Below the pieces are notes generated by a model, which saw only the letters and a program-made list of their open reading frames with translations, did not search any database and was not told where the DNA came from. A stretch of 21,907 bases of DNA from Bacillota bacterium (GTDB lineage: Bacteria > Bacillota > UBA4882 > UBA8346): assembly GCA_003501365.1 (NCBI GenBank), contig DNPP01000249.1:1-21907 (forward strand). The letters run 5' to 3'. Positions 13,425 to 20,997 of this stretch are shown here, in pieces; positions within the stretch are counted from its first letter, which is position 1, and each line of letters opens with the position of its first letter. The position numbers were made by a program, and so were the translations under genes.

Positions 13425-14423
13425 ATGAATAAGATTATTAACGCGCCGGAGGCCATGATCAGTGAAATGCTGGAAGGTTATTTATGCGCTAATCCGCAGC
13501 TGTTTGAGCGGGTTCCAAACACCAACGGATTGGTATTGAAAGAACGTAAGAACAAAGTAGCAATTGTTACGGGCGGTGGCGCCGGTAATGAACCCTGGAA
13601 TATCGGTTATGTCGGTAACGGTTTAGCGGACGGAGTTGCTTTAGGCAATGTTTATGCCGCACCCCCGGCCAGGTCGATTATGAATGTCACCAAAGCGGTG
13701 AATCACCAAAACGGTGTCCTTTATTTGGCTACCAACCATGCCGGGGATGTTCTCAACTTTGAATTAGCGGGTGAACTGCTGCAATTGGAAGGAATCCGAA
13801 CTCAATCGGTGTTCGTGAGTGATGATATAACCTCCGCTGCTATCAATAAACAGGAAGAACGCCGGGGCGTCGCGGGTGTCGCTATCGTGCTTAAGATTGC
13901 CGGCGCGGCTGCGGATGCCGGTCTCAATTTAGATGAATTGGTACGGGTGACCCGAAAAGCAAATCAGAATATCCGGACGCTCAGTGTTACAACTTCTCCG
14001 GGATATTTACCTTCTACCGGCGAGGCCATGTTTGATATGGAACCGGGGATGATTGAATTCGGCATGGGATTTAATGGAGAGCCGGGAATCTTAAAGACAA
14101 AGCTTATTTCGGCGGATAAGATTGTTGACATCATGATGGATTATTTACTGGCTGATTTGTTGCCCGCCGCCGGGGATGAAATAGCGGTATTCATTAATGG
14201 GTTCGGTTTTACCGGCCTACTTGAACTTTGCATTGTTAACCGCCGGGTAAAAATGGTGTTGGATCAAAAGTTGCTTAAAACTTATGACATGTTTATCGAT
14301 ACTTTATTAGCACCCCAAGGAACCGGTGGATTTTCAATTTCATTGCTTCCATTGGATCAGGAATTGAAATGTTATTATAATTATCCCGCTTATTCACCTT
14401 TTTTTAGAAAAAAAGCGCTTTAA
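13425..14423 (+). CDS. DhaK-like protein with both active-site His replaced by Asn
   Basis: A 332-aa homologue of the dihydroxyacetone kinase substrate-binding subunit. It keeps GGGAGNEP (50-57), AGDVLNF with D108, the RRGVAG region and GMGFNGEPGI. Against E. coli DhaK from memory, His56 (GGGSGHEP) aligns with N55 and the substrate-binding His218 (GIHGEPG) with N217, while Asp109 corresponds to D108. E. coli DhaK holds dihydroxyacetone through a hemiaminal bond to His218, which cannot form here. The protein may therefore bind another substrate, or a cyclic sugar, non-covalently, or serve as a sensor. Start ATG 13425 follows GGTGATA. DhaL is 6 bp downstream, arguing for a working kinase pair. 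No DhaM phosphoryl donor is in the window. Confidence 0.85.
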   Translation: MNKIINAPEAMISEMLEGYLCANPQLFERVPNTNGLVLKERKNKVAIVTGGGAGNEPWNIGYVGNGLADGVALGNVYAAPPARSIMNVTKAVNHQNGVLYLATNHAGDVLNFELAGELLQLEGIRTQSVFVSDDITSAAINKQEERRGVAGVAIVLKIAGAAADAGLNLDELVRVTRKANQNIRTLSVTTSPGYLPSTGEAMFDMEPGMIEFGMGFNGEPGILKTKLISADKIVDIMMDYLLADLLPAAGDEIAVFINGFGFTGLLELCIVNRRVKMVLDQKLLKTYDMFIDTLLAPQGTGGFSISLLPLDQELKCYYNYPAYSPFFRKKAL

Positions 14424-14429
14424 GGGCTG

Positions 14430-15086
14430 GTGATTAAATTGAAAACTTCGATAACTGCTGGTGAGCTTCAAAAAATGTTTTATTATGTTGCCCAGCAAAT
14501 GATTGACGCTGAGGATTATTTGACTGTAATTGACAAAAAAATCGGTGATGGTGACCATGGTACCAGTATGTCGCTGGGATTTAAGGAAGTCCAAAAAGAA
14601 CTGAATGCCAAGCAGTTTGATTCTATTAATGAAGTATTTCATTGTGTCGGAATGACTCTTTTGGATACCATGGGAGGAGCTTCGGGAGTACTTTTTGGAA
14701 CCGTATTTATCAGTGGCATCATTGGACTTGAGCCGCTAACGGAAATTGATCTTTCGGGTATGGCCGGTATTTTCCAACGATCGCTGACTGCTCTTAAAAA
14801 ACGCGGTAAGGCGCAAATTGGCGATAAAACGATGGTTGATGCTTTTGAGCCGGCAGCTGTAGCCCTGCAACAAGCGGCAAATCAGGGATTAAGTCTTTCC
14901 GAAGGGCTAAAGCGGGCAGCCAAACAGGCGGAAACCGGAAAAGAATATACCAAACAATGTATGGCTAAATTCGGGCGGGCGAAATCATTCGGACAGAGTG
15001 TAATTGGTCTAGAAGATGCGGGAGCTGTCTCGGTATGGATTATCTTTCGATCCATGGCTGCGTGGATGAATGACGATACCGAGTAG
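14430..15086 (+). CDS. DhaL-like nucleotide-binding kinase subunit
   Basis: A 218-aa DhaL-type protein. The Mg-nucleotide aspartates are intact: D35, D40 and D42 in VIDKKIGDGDHGTSM. GGASGVLFGT (82-91) and GDKTMVDAFEPA (131-142) are also conserved, with DAGAVS near the end. In E. coli DhaL carries ADP rephosphorylated by the PTS-linked DhaM; no DhaM is seen, so ATP may be used directly or DhaM encoded elsewhere. The start is GTG 14430, or TTG 14439 behind GGTGA; the choice is open. It directly follows the dhaK-like gene, so the two products likely form one kinase with altered substrate. An intact DhaL next to a His-less DhaK is the unusual point. Confidence 0.88.
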   Translation: MIKLKTSITAGELQKMFYYVAQQMIDAEDYLTVIDKKIGDGDHGTSMSLGFKEVQKELNAKQFDSINEVFHCVGMTLLDTMGGASGVLFGTVFISGIIGLEPLTEIDLSGMAGIFQRSLTALKKRGKAQIGDKTMVDAFEPAAVALQQAANQGLSLSEGLKRAAKQAETGKEYTKQCMAKFGRAKSFGQSVIGLEDAGAVSVWIIFRSMAAWMNDDTE

Positions 15087-15116
15087 TTGCTTTTTGCGAC
15101 AAGGGGGAGATTTTAT

Positions 15117-16055
15117 TTGATTACAACATTAACGTTAAATCCTTGCATTGATAGAACCATTACAATAGCGGGTTTTAAGTATGGCGGCTTAAATAGGGTG
15201 GTTCATACCCGTTCCGATTTTTCAGGCAAGGGCATTAATGTGAGTATTGCCGTTCGCCAACTGGGCGGACAGACCGAGGTTTTAGGCTTTAACTATCTTG
15301 GCAGCCAGGATTTTGTCCAGACAAGCCTCAAACAAAACGATATTAAATATCAGTTTATCAATATTGACGGAACGTTACGAACCAATATAAAAATCTTTGA
15401 CGACGAAAGCCATGTAATGACCGAGTTTAATGAAAGCGGTTATCCGGTATGCTCTGAGGCCATTCCGGAACTTTGTAGATTAGTTTATGACCGGATAAAA
15501 GAATCATCGCTTATGGTTTTTAACGGCAGTGTTCCCAGCGGGGTTCCCAAAGAGATCTACCGGACTTTAATTGAAACCGTTAAAAAGAGTGGGGTTAAAA
15601 CAGTTTTAGACGCTGATGGTGAGTTGTTCTTGGAGGGTTTAAAAGCCGGACCGTATTTTATCAAACCCAATCTGTACGAGTTCGAAACTGCCTTTAAAAT
15701 GAAGGTGCAAAAAAAGCAAGATATCGTTGAGATTGCCAGAAAACTTATTGCGGCTCAGGGTGTCGGTATTGTCTGTGTCACCATGGGAAAAGATGGCGCG
15801 GTTATTGTAAATAAAGATCAAGCTTGGTTTGCATCGGGCTCCAACATCGAAGTACGGGGAGTCCAAGGCGCCGGTGATTCACTGGTGGCCGGAATATGTA
15901 TGGCGATAGAACAAAGAATGGAAATTCCAGAAATGCTGCGTTATGGAGTAGCGGCTGCCAACGCTTCGTTGATTCGTGAAGGCACCTTGCTTTGTACGGC
16001 TGAAGATTTCCAAAAAATGCTGCCACAGGTCAGCATCGAAAAGATTGGTTCGTGA
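15117..16055 (+). CDS. PfkB-family 1-phosphofructokinase / tagatose-6-P kinase-like
   Basis: A 312-aa PfkB sugar kinase of the FruK/LacC branch: ITTLTLNPCIDRTI at the N-terminus, SGKGINVSIAVRQLG (36-50), FNGSVPSG, KPNLYEFE, VTMGKDGAV and the catalytic-base motif GAGDS with D254. FruK phosphorylates fructose-1-phosphate to the 1,6-bisphosphate; LacC acts on tagatose-6-phosphate. The start is TTG 15117, 7 nt after GGGGGAG (15103-15109), giving the usual family N-terminus; the earlier TTG 15087 has no ribosome site. It sits between DhaKL and an aldolase, so a second phosphorylation before aldol cleavage is the simplest role. Sugar stereochemistry is unknown. Confidence 0.88.
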   Translation: MITTLTLNPCIDRTITIAGFKYGGLNRVVHTRSDFSGKGINVSIAVRQLGGQTEVLGFNYLGSQDFVQTSLKQNDIKYQFINIDGTLRTNIKIFDDESHVMTEFNESGYPVCSEAIPELCRLVYDRIKESSLMVFNGSVPSGVPKEIYRTLIETVKKSGVKTVLDADGELFLEGLKAGPYFIKPNLYEFETAFKMKVQKKQDIVEIARKLIAAQGVGIVCVTMGKDGAVIVNKDQAWFASGSNIEVRGVQGAGDSLVAGICMAIEQRMEIPEMLRYGVAAANASLIREGTLLCTAEDFQKMLPQVSIEKIGS

Positions 16056-16102
16056 GATCTTGATTCAAATCGCGAAAACAATAAAAAAGGGATGTGTTGT
16101 CA

Positions 16103-16954
16103 ATGCCCTTGGTTACAAGCAAGCAAATGTTGGAGGACGCCCAAAAGGGTAACTATGCGGTAGCAGCATTTAATATTGAAAATATGGAAATGGTTCAAAC
16201 GGTTTTGGAAACAGCTACCGAACTTCAGGCGCCGGTTATGATTCAAACTACGCCCGGTACTGTGAAATATGCCGGATTCGAAATGCTGTCTGCCATGGTT
16301 CACACAGCGGCCAAGTCCTGTCCGGTTCCGGTAGCGCTTCATCTCGATCACGGCGAAAGTTACGATTTGGCGGTTCAGGCATTCCGTTCAGGATATACAT
16401 CCATCATGATTGACGGTTCCAAGTTACCATTGGAAGAAAATATCGCCCTATCAAAGAGGGTTGTGGATATGTGCCATGCGGTGGGGATTCCCGTTGAAGC
16501 CGAACTCGGCAAGGTCGGCGGCAAAGAAGACGGTTTGGAGGTTGGCCAAAACTCGGCAACCTATACGGATCCCGCTGAAGCGAAGGAATTTGTGATACGA
16601 ACCGGGATTGATTCATTGGCGGTAGCCATTGGGACAGCCCACGGTTTTTATAAAGGACAACCCAAACTGGACTTTGACAGGCTAACGGAAATTCGTAAAG
16701 TTGTCGAAGTGCTGTTGGTACTTCATGGGGCTTCCGGGGTTCCGGATGATATGGTCCGAAAAGCGATTACGCTTGGTGTCAGTAAGGTCAATTTTGCCAC
16801 CGAGCTTCGGGCTGCCCTGACTCGAGGAGTGCGGGAAGCGCTGGTTGACCAAAGCATTATTGATCCCAAAAAGTTTATGGTTAGCGGCAAAAAAGCAGTC
16901 GGAGAAATTGTAAAGCAAAAAATCATTCTCTGCGGCAGTGTAAACAAAGCCTAA
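16103..16954 (+). CDS. class II (Zn) fructose/tagatose-bisphosphate aldolase
   Basis: A 283-aa class II aldolase of the GatY/KbaY/FbaA group. Catalytic D82 and Zn ligand H83 are in HLDHGES, E134 in VEAELG, with GKVGGKEDG after it; the remaining Zn ligands H180 (GTAHGFY) and H208 (LHGASG) and the NFATELR phosphate-binding stretch are all present. It cleaves a ketohexose-1,6-bisphosphate to dihydroxyacetone phosphate and glyceraldehyde-3-phosphate. ATG 16103 is preferred: AAGGGA (16087-16092) is 10 nt upstream, whereas GTG 16094 is too close. The next gene is a sugar-binding protein after a weak hairpin. Whether the substrate is fructose, tagatose or another epimer cannot be told. Confidence 0.9.
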   Translation: MPLVTSKQMLEDAQKGNYAVAAFNIENMEMVQTVLETATELQAPVMIQTTPGTVKYAGFEMLSAMVHTAAKSCPVPVALHLDHGESYDLAVQAFRSGYTSIMIDGSKLPLEENIALSKRVVDMCHAVGIPVEAELGKVGGKEDGLEVGQNSATYTDPAEAKEFVIRTGIDSLAVAIGTAHGFYKGQPKLDFDRLTEIRKVVEVLLVLHGASGVPDDMVRKAITLGVSKVNFATELRAALTRGVREALVDQSIIDPKKFMVSGKKAVGEIVKQKIILCGSVNKA

Positions 16955-16967
16955 CTTTCGGTAAAAT

Positions 16968-16988
16968 GGGCAGCCAAAGCGCCCTTTT
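16968..16988 (+). terminator. weak hairpin/attenuator between aldolase and binding protein
   Basis: GGGC (16968-16971), 9-nt loop, GCCC (16981-16984), then TTTT. The stem is short, so it likely lowers rather than stops transcription into the transporter genes. Confidence 0.35.
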
Positions 16989-17021
16989 GCATAAAAAAAT
17001 CAAAAAATGGGAGGAACAAAC

Positions 17022-17936
17022 ATGAAAAGGTTTACCAAGATTATCTGCGTCTCGCTTGTGGTTCTATTGATTTCAAGTCTTACTGTGGCTGCACTCGCGG
17101 CTCCCAAAAAAATCGTAGTCGGTGTCAGTTTGCTTACTCGTGAGCATGTTTTCTACAACAACATTGAGAAATCCTTAATCGCAAGAGCAAAAAAACTCGG
17201 AGTCAAATTGATTGTTCAAGATGCATCCAGAGATTCCAACAAGCAACTTAGTCAGGTTCAAGATTTTATCACCCAAAAGGTGAATGCTATAATCCTTTGC
17301 CCTACCAACTCCGCAGGAAGCAAATCCATGGTTGAGTTGGCAAACAAAGCGAATATTCCTGTATTCACAATGGATATTTCTTCGGATGGCCAAACGGTAG
17401 CTCATGTTGCCACTGATAATTACAAAGGCGGCGAATTGGCAGCCGATTATGTGGCCAAGAAAATGCTTCCCACACACAAAGGGGAAGTGGCTATTGTGAC
17501 CTATTCCGAAGTTGAAAGCTGCGTCAACCGTGAAAAAGGTTTCAAGGAATTCTTGACCAAAAATTATCCGGATATCAAAGTGGTCGATGTTCAAAACTGC
17601 TCGGGCGACCAAGCGAAAGCAGCCGATGTCACCCAAAATATGCTGGTTAAATTCCCCAATCTTCAAGTAATTTTCGGTGTCGGCGATCCCTTTGCAATGG
17701 GTGCTTTATCGGCAATTAAAGCCGCCAACCGTAACGTCCAAGTCATCGGTTTCGACGGTAATCCCGAAGGTATTGCTGAAATCAAAAGCGGCGGACTCTG
17801 GAAAGCCGATATCGCCCAAGATCCTGCGGCTATCGGGGCCAAAACTTTGGATGCCGCCATGGATAAAATAAATGGCAAAACCGTTCCCAAATTAATTCCG
17901 ATTGCGCCGAAAGTAATTGATAAAACCAATCTCTAA
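17022..17936 (+). CDS. RbsB-type sugar ABC transporter substrate-binding protein
   Basis: A 304-aa periplasmic-binding protein of the ribose/galactose type (type I fold). It has an N-terminal signal (MKRFTK, hydrophobic stretch, cleavage after ALA at about residue 27) without a lipobox cysteine. Mature-domain motifs include VVGVSLLTREHVFYNNIEK, AIILCPTNSAG, VFTMDISSDG, ATDNYKGGELAADY, GVGDPFAMGALSAIK and VIGFDGNPEGIAEIKSG. ATG 17022 lies 7 nt after GGGAGG (17009-17014). A Gram-positive monoderm would normally tether this protein as a lipoprotein, so a free form suggests a periplasm. It feeds the ATPase and permease downstream; the sugar is not identifiable by sequence. Confidence 0.92.
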   Translation: MKRFTKIICVSLVVLLISSLTVAALAAPKKIVVGVSLLTREHVFYNNIEKSLIARAKKLGVKLIVQDASRDSNKQLSQVQDFITQKVNAIILCPTNSAGSKSMVELANKANIPVFTMDISSDGQTVAHVATDNYKGGELAADYVAKKMLPTHKGEVAIVTYSEVESCVNREKGFKEFLTKNYPDIKVVDVQNCSGDQAKAADVTQNMLVKFPNLQVIFGVGDPFAMGALSAIKAANRNVQVIGFDGNPEGIAEIKSGGLWKADIAQDPAAIGAKTLDAAMDKINGKTVPKLIPIAPKVIDKTNL

Positions 17937-18029
17937 TACTACGGTGCTTTCAATTTAGTAATAATTCAAGAAACAAATTGGCATACGAGTTATTTATTAG
18001 GAACCATTGATACAATAGAGGTTCGGTCT

Positions 18030-18059
18030 GTAATGGAAGGAGAGGGCTCCTTCCATTAC
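18030..18059 (+). promoter_or_regulatory. long intercistronic hairpin (mRNA processing/stability element)
   Basis: GTAATGGAAGGAG (18030-18042), AGGG loop, CTCCTTCCATTAC (18047-18059): 13 perfect pairs. No T-run follows, so it is not an ordinary terminator. It lies between the binding protein and ATPase genes, where such hairpins protect the abundant upstream message. Confidence 0.6.
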
Positions 18060-18132
18060 CCCCGATCACCTGCGGGTAATCAAAACAATAGCGGCGAACG
18101 CGCCGAGTACTCGAAAGTCAGGAGGGAAGAAC

Positions 18133-19635
18133 ATGCATCAAACGCCATTGATAGAAATGGCCGGAGTCAGTAAATCTTTTCCCGGGGTCAAGGCCTTGTC
18201 GAATATTGATTTAAATATTTATCCCGGCCAGGTGCATGTATTGTTAGGCGAAAACGGCGCCGGAAAATCGACCTTAATCAAAATTATTTCCGGTGTGTAT
18301 TCCCGTGATGCAGGAAGTATCCAATTAAGGGGTCAGGAAGTCAATTTTAAAAACACCCGCGAGTCACTGGCCGCAGGTATTAGTGTAATTCATCAGGAGT
18401 TAAGCGTTATTCCCGACCTTACGGTCGCTGAGAATATTTTTTTAGGCCGGGAACCAAAAATCGGCAAGTCCGGTTTTGTTGATCGTAAGAAGATGAATAA
18501 TGATGCCGGCCGGCTATTGGAAAACATCGGAGTTAAGATCAGTCCTAAAGCAGTAATTCGTAGATTAAGCAATGCCGACAAACAGATGGTGGAGATTGCC
18601 CGGGCTGTTTCGCAAAACAGTTTCTTGGTCATTATGGATGAGCCGACTTCATCTTTATCTGAACATGAGGTGGAAGCGCTTTTTAAAGTTATCGAAAAGT
18701 TGAGGCAGGAAAATGTCGCCATTATATATATATCCCATCGCTTAAAAGAAATTGCCAGAATCGGAGATACGGTTACCATCCTGCGGGATGGACAACTTGT
18801 AAAGACGGTATCCCTGCGCGAGATCGATGAAAGTCATATGATTGCGTTAATGGTAGGTAGAGAAATTACCCAATTTTATTATAAATCGGAAATACCTCCC
18901 GCCGACGAACTGGTATTGGAGATCAAAAACTATACCCGCAAGGGCGTTTTCGAAAACGTTTCGTTCGCTTTACGACGGGGCGAGATCTTAGGAGTGGCGG
19001 GTTTGATCGGCGCCGGTAGAACCGAAGTAATGAGGGCGATTTTTGGCGCCGACCGCGTTGATAGTGGAGAATGCGTTTTAAATGGTCAGACGGTATGTTT
19101 TACAGAGCCACAGCAAGCAATTAATGCAGGAATCGGATTAATACCGGAAGATAGACGCAATCAAGGGCTGTTACTGTCTAAAAGCGTTAAGGAAAATACT
19201 TCTTTGGCCAGTTTATTTCAAAACTCCAATTTTGGTTTAATCAATTTCAAATGGGAATCAAAAATCGCTGAAGATTTTATTCAAATGTTGCGAACCAAAA
19301 CGCCGAGTGCGTCTACACCCATTAAAAATCTTTCCGGCGGCAATCAGCAAAAGGTGGTTATCGCCAAATGGCTGGCTGCCAAATCCCGAATCCTGATTAT
19401 GGATGAGCCCACCCGAGGTATTGATGTGAATGCCAAGGCCGAAATATACGGCTTAATGAAGAGATTTGTTGAAGAGGGCGGCAGTATTATCATGGTTTCC
19501 TCGGAACTTCCGGAAATTCTGGGGGTTTCGGACCGAATCTTGGTGATGCGCGAAGGAAAAGTTTCAGGGATTATTGACAATCAAGGCGCAACTGAAAAAG
19601 ATATTTTGCAACTCGCCAGTATTAGTGGATGTTAA
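18133..19635 (+). CDS. RbsA-type sugar ABC transporter ATPase (two domains)
   Basis: A 500-aa duplicated ABC ATPase of the RbsA/MglA/XylG family. Domain 1 has Walker A GENGAGKST (39-47, K45), signature LSNADKQMVEIARA and Walker B IMDEPTSSLS with D169-E170. Domain 2 has the degenerate Walker A GLIGAGRTE (no Lys), as usual in the family, signature LSGGNQQKV (from 400) and Walker B IMDEPTRGID with D424-E425. It powers uptake with the adjacent permease. ATG 18133 follows AGGAGGGAAG. The stop overlaps a possible early ATG of the permease gene, so the two are tightly linked. Confidence 0.95.
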   Translation: MHQTPLIEMAGVSKSFPGVKALSNIDLNIYPGQVHVLLGENGAGKSTLIKIISGVYSRDAGSIQLRGQEVNFKNTRESLAAGISVIHQELSVIPDLTVAENIFLGREPKIGKSGFVDRKKMNNDAGRLLENIGVKISPKAVIRRLSNADKQMVEIARAVSQNSFLVIMDEPTSSLSEHEVEALFKVIEKLRQENVAIIYISHRLKEIARIGDTVTILRDGQLVKTVSLREIDESHMIALMVGREITQFYYKSEIPPADELVLEIKNYTRKGVFENVSFALRRGEILGVAGLIGAGRTEVMRAIFGADRVDSGECVLNGQTVCFTEPQQAINAGIGLIPEDRRNQGLLLSKSVKENTSLASLFQNSNFGLINFKWESKIAEDFIQMLRTKTPSASTPIKNLSGGNQQKVVIAKWLAAKSRILIMDEPTRGIDVNAKAEIYGLMKRFVEEGGSIIMVSSELPEILGVSDRILVMREGKVSGIIDNQGATEKDILQLASISGC

Positions 19636-19652
19636 AGGAGGTAGTAAAGAAA

Positions 19653-20618
19653 ATGAGCAACACTTTGGATTTGAAACGAATCACCAAATATGCAAAAGAA
19701 AACACGTTGGTGCTCTTTTTTGTAATCTTGATAATGATGTCGGCCCTCTTTGTACCGCGTTTTATTGATCCCAACAATCTGGTCAACGTCATGATGCAGA
19801 TTGCCATCAATGCTCTATTAGCCACCGGAATGACTTTTGTTATTTTATCGAATGGGATTGACTTATCCGTAGGCTCAGTAGCTGCATTGGCCGGTATTGT
19901 AGCTACCGTTACCATAAAATTTTTCCCCAATGCCGGTATATTAACCGGAGTCTTGGTCATTTTGGCAACTGCGATTGTGATCGGCGGTATTTTTGGCGGG
20001 ATAATGGCGGTGAATATTGCCAAGTTAAAAGTGCCTCCTTTCATTGCCACTTTGGCGATTATGAGTGTAGCCCGCGGTTTAGCTTATGTATATACCGAAT
20101 CGAGACCGGTTTTTGGTTTGCCGGATTCCTTCAGTTGGATGGGGATCGGATATATTGGACCCATACCGGTAATGGTAATTGTGACAGCTATCATAATGAT
20201 TATCGCTCATATTGTATTGACCAGAACTTGCTTTGGACGCTATGTTTTTGCCGTAGGCAGTAACGAAGAAGTTGCCAAACTTAGCGGGATTAATATTGTC
20301 AGAATCAAGTTTTATGTTTATATGATCTGTTCAGTTTTGGCTGCTCTGGGTGGAGCGGCGTTAGCCTCCCGGTTGCAGGCCGGACAACCCAATGCCGCTC
20401 AAGGTTATGAGTTAAATGCCATTGCTGCAGTGGCGATGGGTGGAACCAGTATGTCGGGCGGCCGCGGCGGCATTATTCAAACGACTCTCGGTTTGGTAAT
20501 CATTGGAGTCATTAACAATGCCTTGAGTCTGCTGGGAGTATCCTCTTATTGGCAGACGATTGCAATGGGTGTTATCATCCTGGTGGCCGTGATTTTCGAC
20601 CAAAACAAAGAGTCCTGA
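19653..20618 (+). CDS. RbsC-type sugar ABC transporter permease
   Basis: A 321-aa inner-membrane permease of the ribose/xylose/autoinducer-2 family. Signature runs include TGMTFVILSNGIDLSVGSV near the start, KVPPFIATLAIMSVARGLAY in the middle, RYVFAVGSNEEVAKLSGIN (the EAA-like coupling loop) and AIAAVAMGGTSMSGGRGG. About eight to ten hydrophobic helices are visible. ATG 19653 is preferred to 19629, because AGGAGG (19636-19641) lies just ahead of it and after the earlier ATG. It completes the importer and is followed by a strong terminator. Confidence 0.95.
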   Translation: MSNTLDLKRITKYAKENTLVLFFVILIMMSALFVPRFIDPNNLVNVMMQIAINALLATGMTFVILSNGIDLSVGSVAALAGIVATVTIKFFPNAGILTGVLVILATAIVIGGIFGGIMAVNIAKLKVPPFIATLAIMSVARGLAYVYTESRPVFGLPDSFSWMGIGYIGPIPVMVIVTAIIMIIAHIVLTRTCFGRYVFAVGSNEEVAKLSGINIVRIKFYVYMICSVLAALGGAALASRLQAGQPNAAQGYELNAIAAVAMGGTSMSGGRGGIIQTTLGLVIIGVINNALSLLGVSSYWQTIAMGVIILVAVIFDQNKES

Positions 20619-20661
20619 TATCCACGATAAAACATTCCAAACACCCAATAATATCATTGGC

Positions 20662-20702
20662 AAATCAGCTAAAGAACCACGGTTTAGCTGATTTAGTTTT
20701 TT
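20662..20702 (+). terminator. intrinsic terminator of the sugar operon
   Basis: AAATCAGCTAAA (20662-20673), 9-nt loop, TTTAGCTGATTT (20683-20694): 12 perfect pairs followed by six T (20697-20702). It ends the deoR-to-permease operon. Confidence 0.92.
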
Positions 20703-20808
20703 AATCATTTTTCCTTATCGTCAGCCTTCCTTATATTTTCCTTACGTTTAGGGAACATAATTAATTAATAAAATTATTTAATAACTGGTCATCAATTTGA
20801 TAATATAG

Positions 20809-20837
20809 TTGAAAAATAGTTTTTAATAATTTATAAT
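20809..20837 (+). promoter_or_regulatory. promoter of the oxidoreductase unit
   Basis: TTGAAA (20809-20814), 17 bp, TATAAT (20832-20837), in a very AT-rich stretch (20750-20870). It lies 50-80 bp before the small ORF and oxidoreductase. The rest of the 20703-20889 gap holds nothing else I can support. Confidence 0.7.
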
Positions 20838-20889
20838 TGGGTTAATATTTTATATAGTTAATTACTCGAAAGTTTAGGAGCGGATGTAT

Positions 20890-20997
20890 ATGGCCCAAAA
20901 GGATTCGATTTCGATTGTGTTATGCTGCGAGGAAGCAAGGCGAGGCATTCAACCCGATGGATTATTAATTTATGGTTGGGGGCTCGGCAAAATATGA
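20890..20997 (+). CDS. possible 35-aa leader/small protein coupled to the oxidoreductase
   Basis: ATG 20890 lies 9 nt after AGGAG (20876-20880) and opens a 35-codon frame (begins MAQKDSISIVLCCEEARRG) whose TGA overlaps the oxidoreductase ATG as ATGA. The good ribosome site belongs to this frame, while the oxidoreductase has none of its own, so translational coupling is likely. A vicinal Cys pair is at 14-15. No family is recognised; it may be a leader peptide or only a vehicle for ribosomes. Confidence 0.4.
   Translation: MAQKDSISIVLCCEEARRGIQPDGLLIYGWGLGKI

Noticed and set aside
17175..17666. 163-codon antisense open frame inside the binding-protein gene
   Set aside because: It is a shadow of a clear RbsB-type gene on the + strand; no promoter or ribosome site of its own.
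19622..20050. 142-codon antisense open frame in the permease gene
   Set aside because: Composition is the mirror of a hydrophobic membrane protein; the + strand RbsC call is secure.
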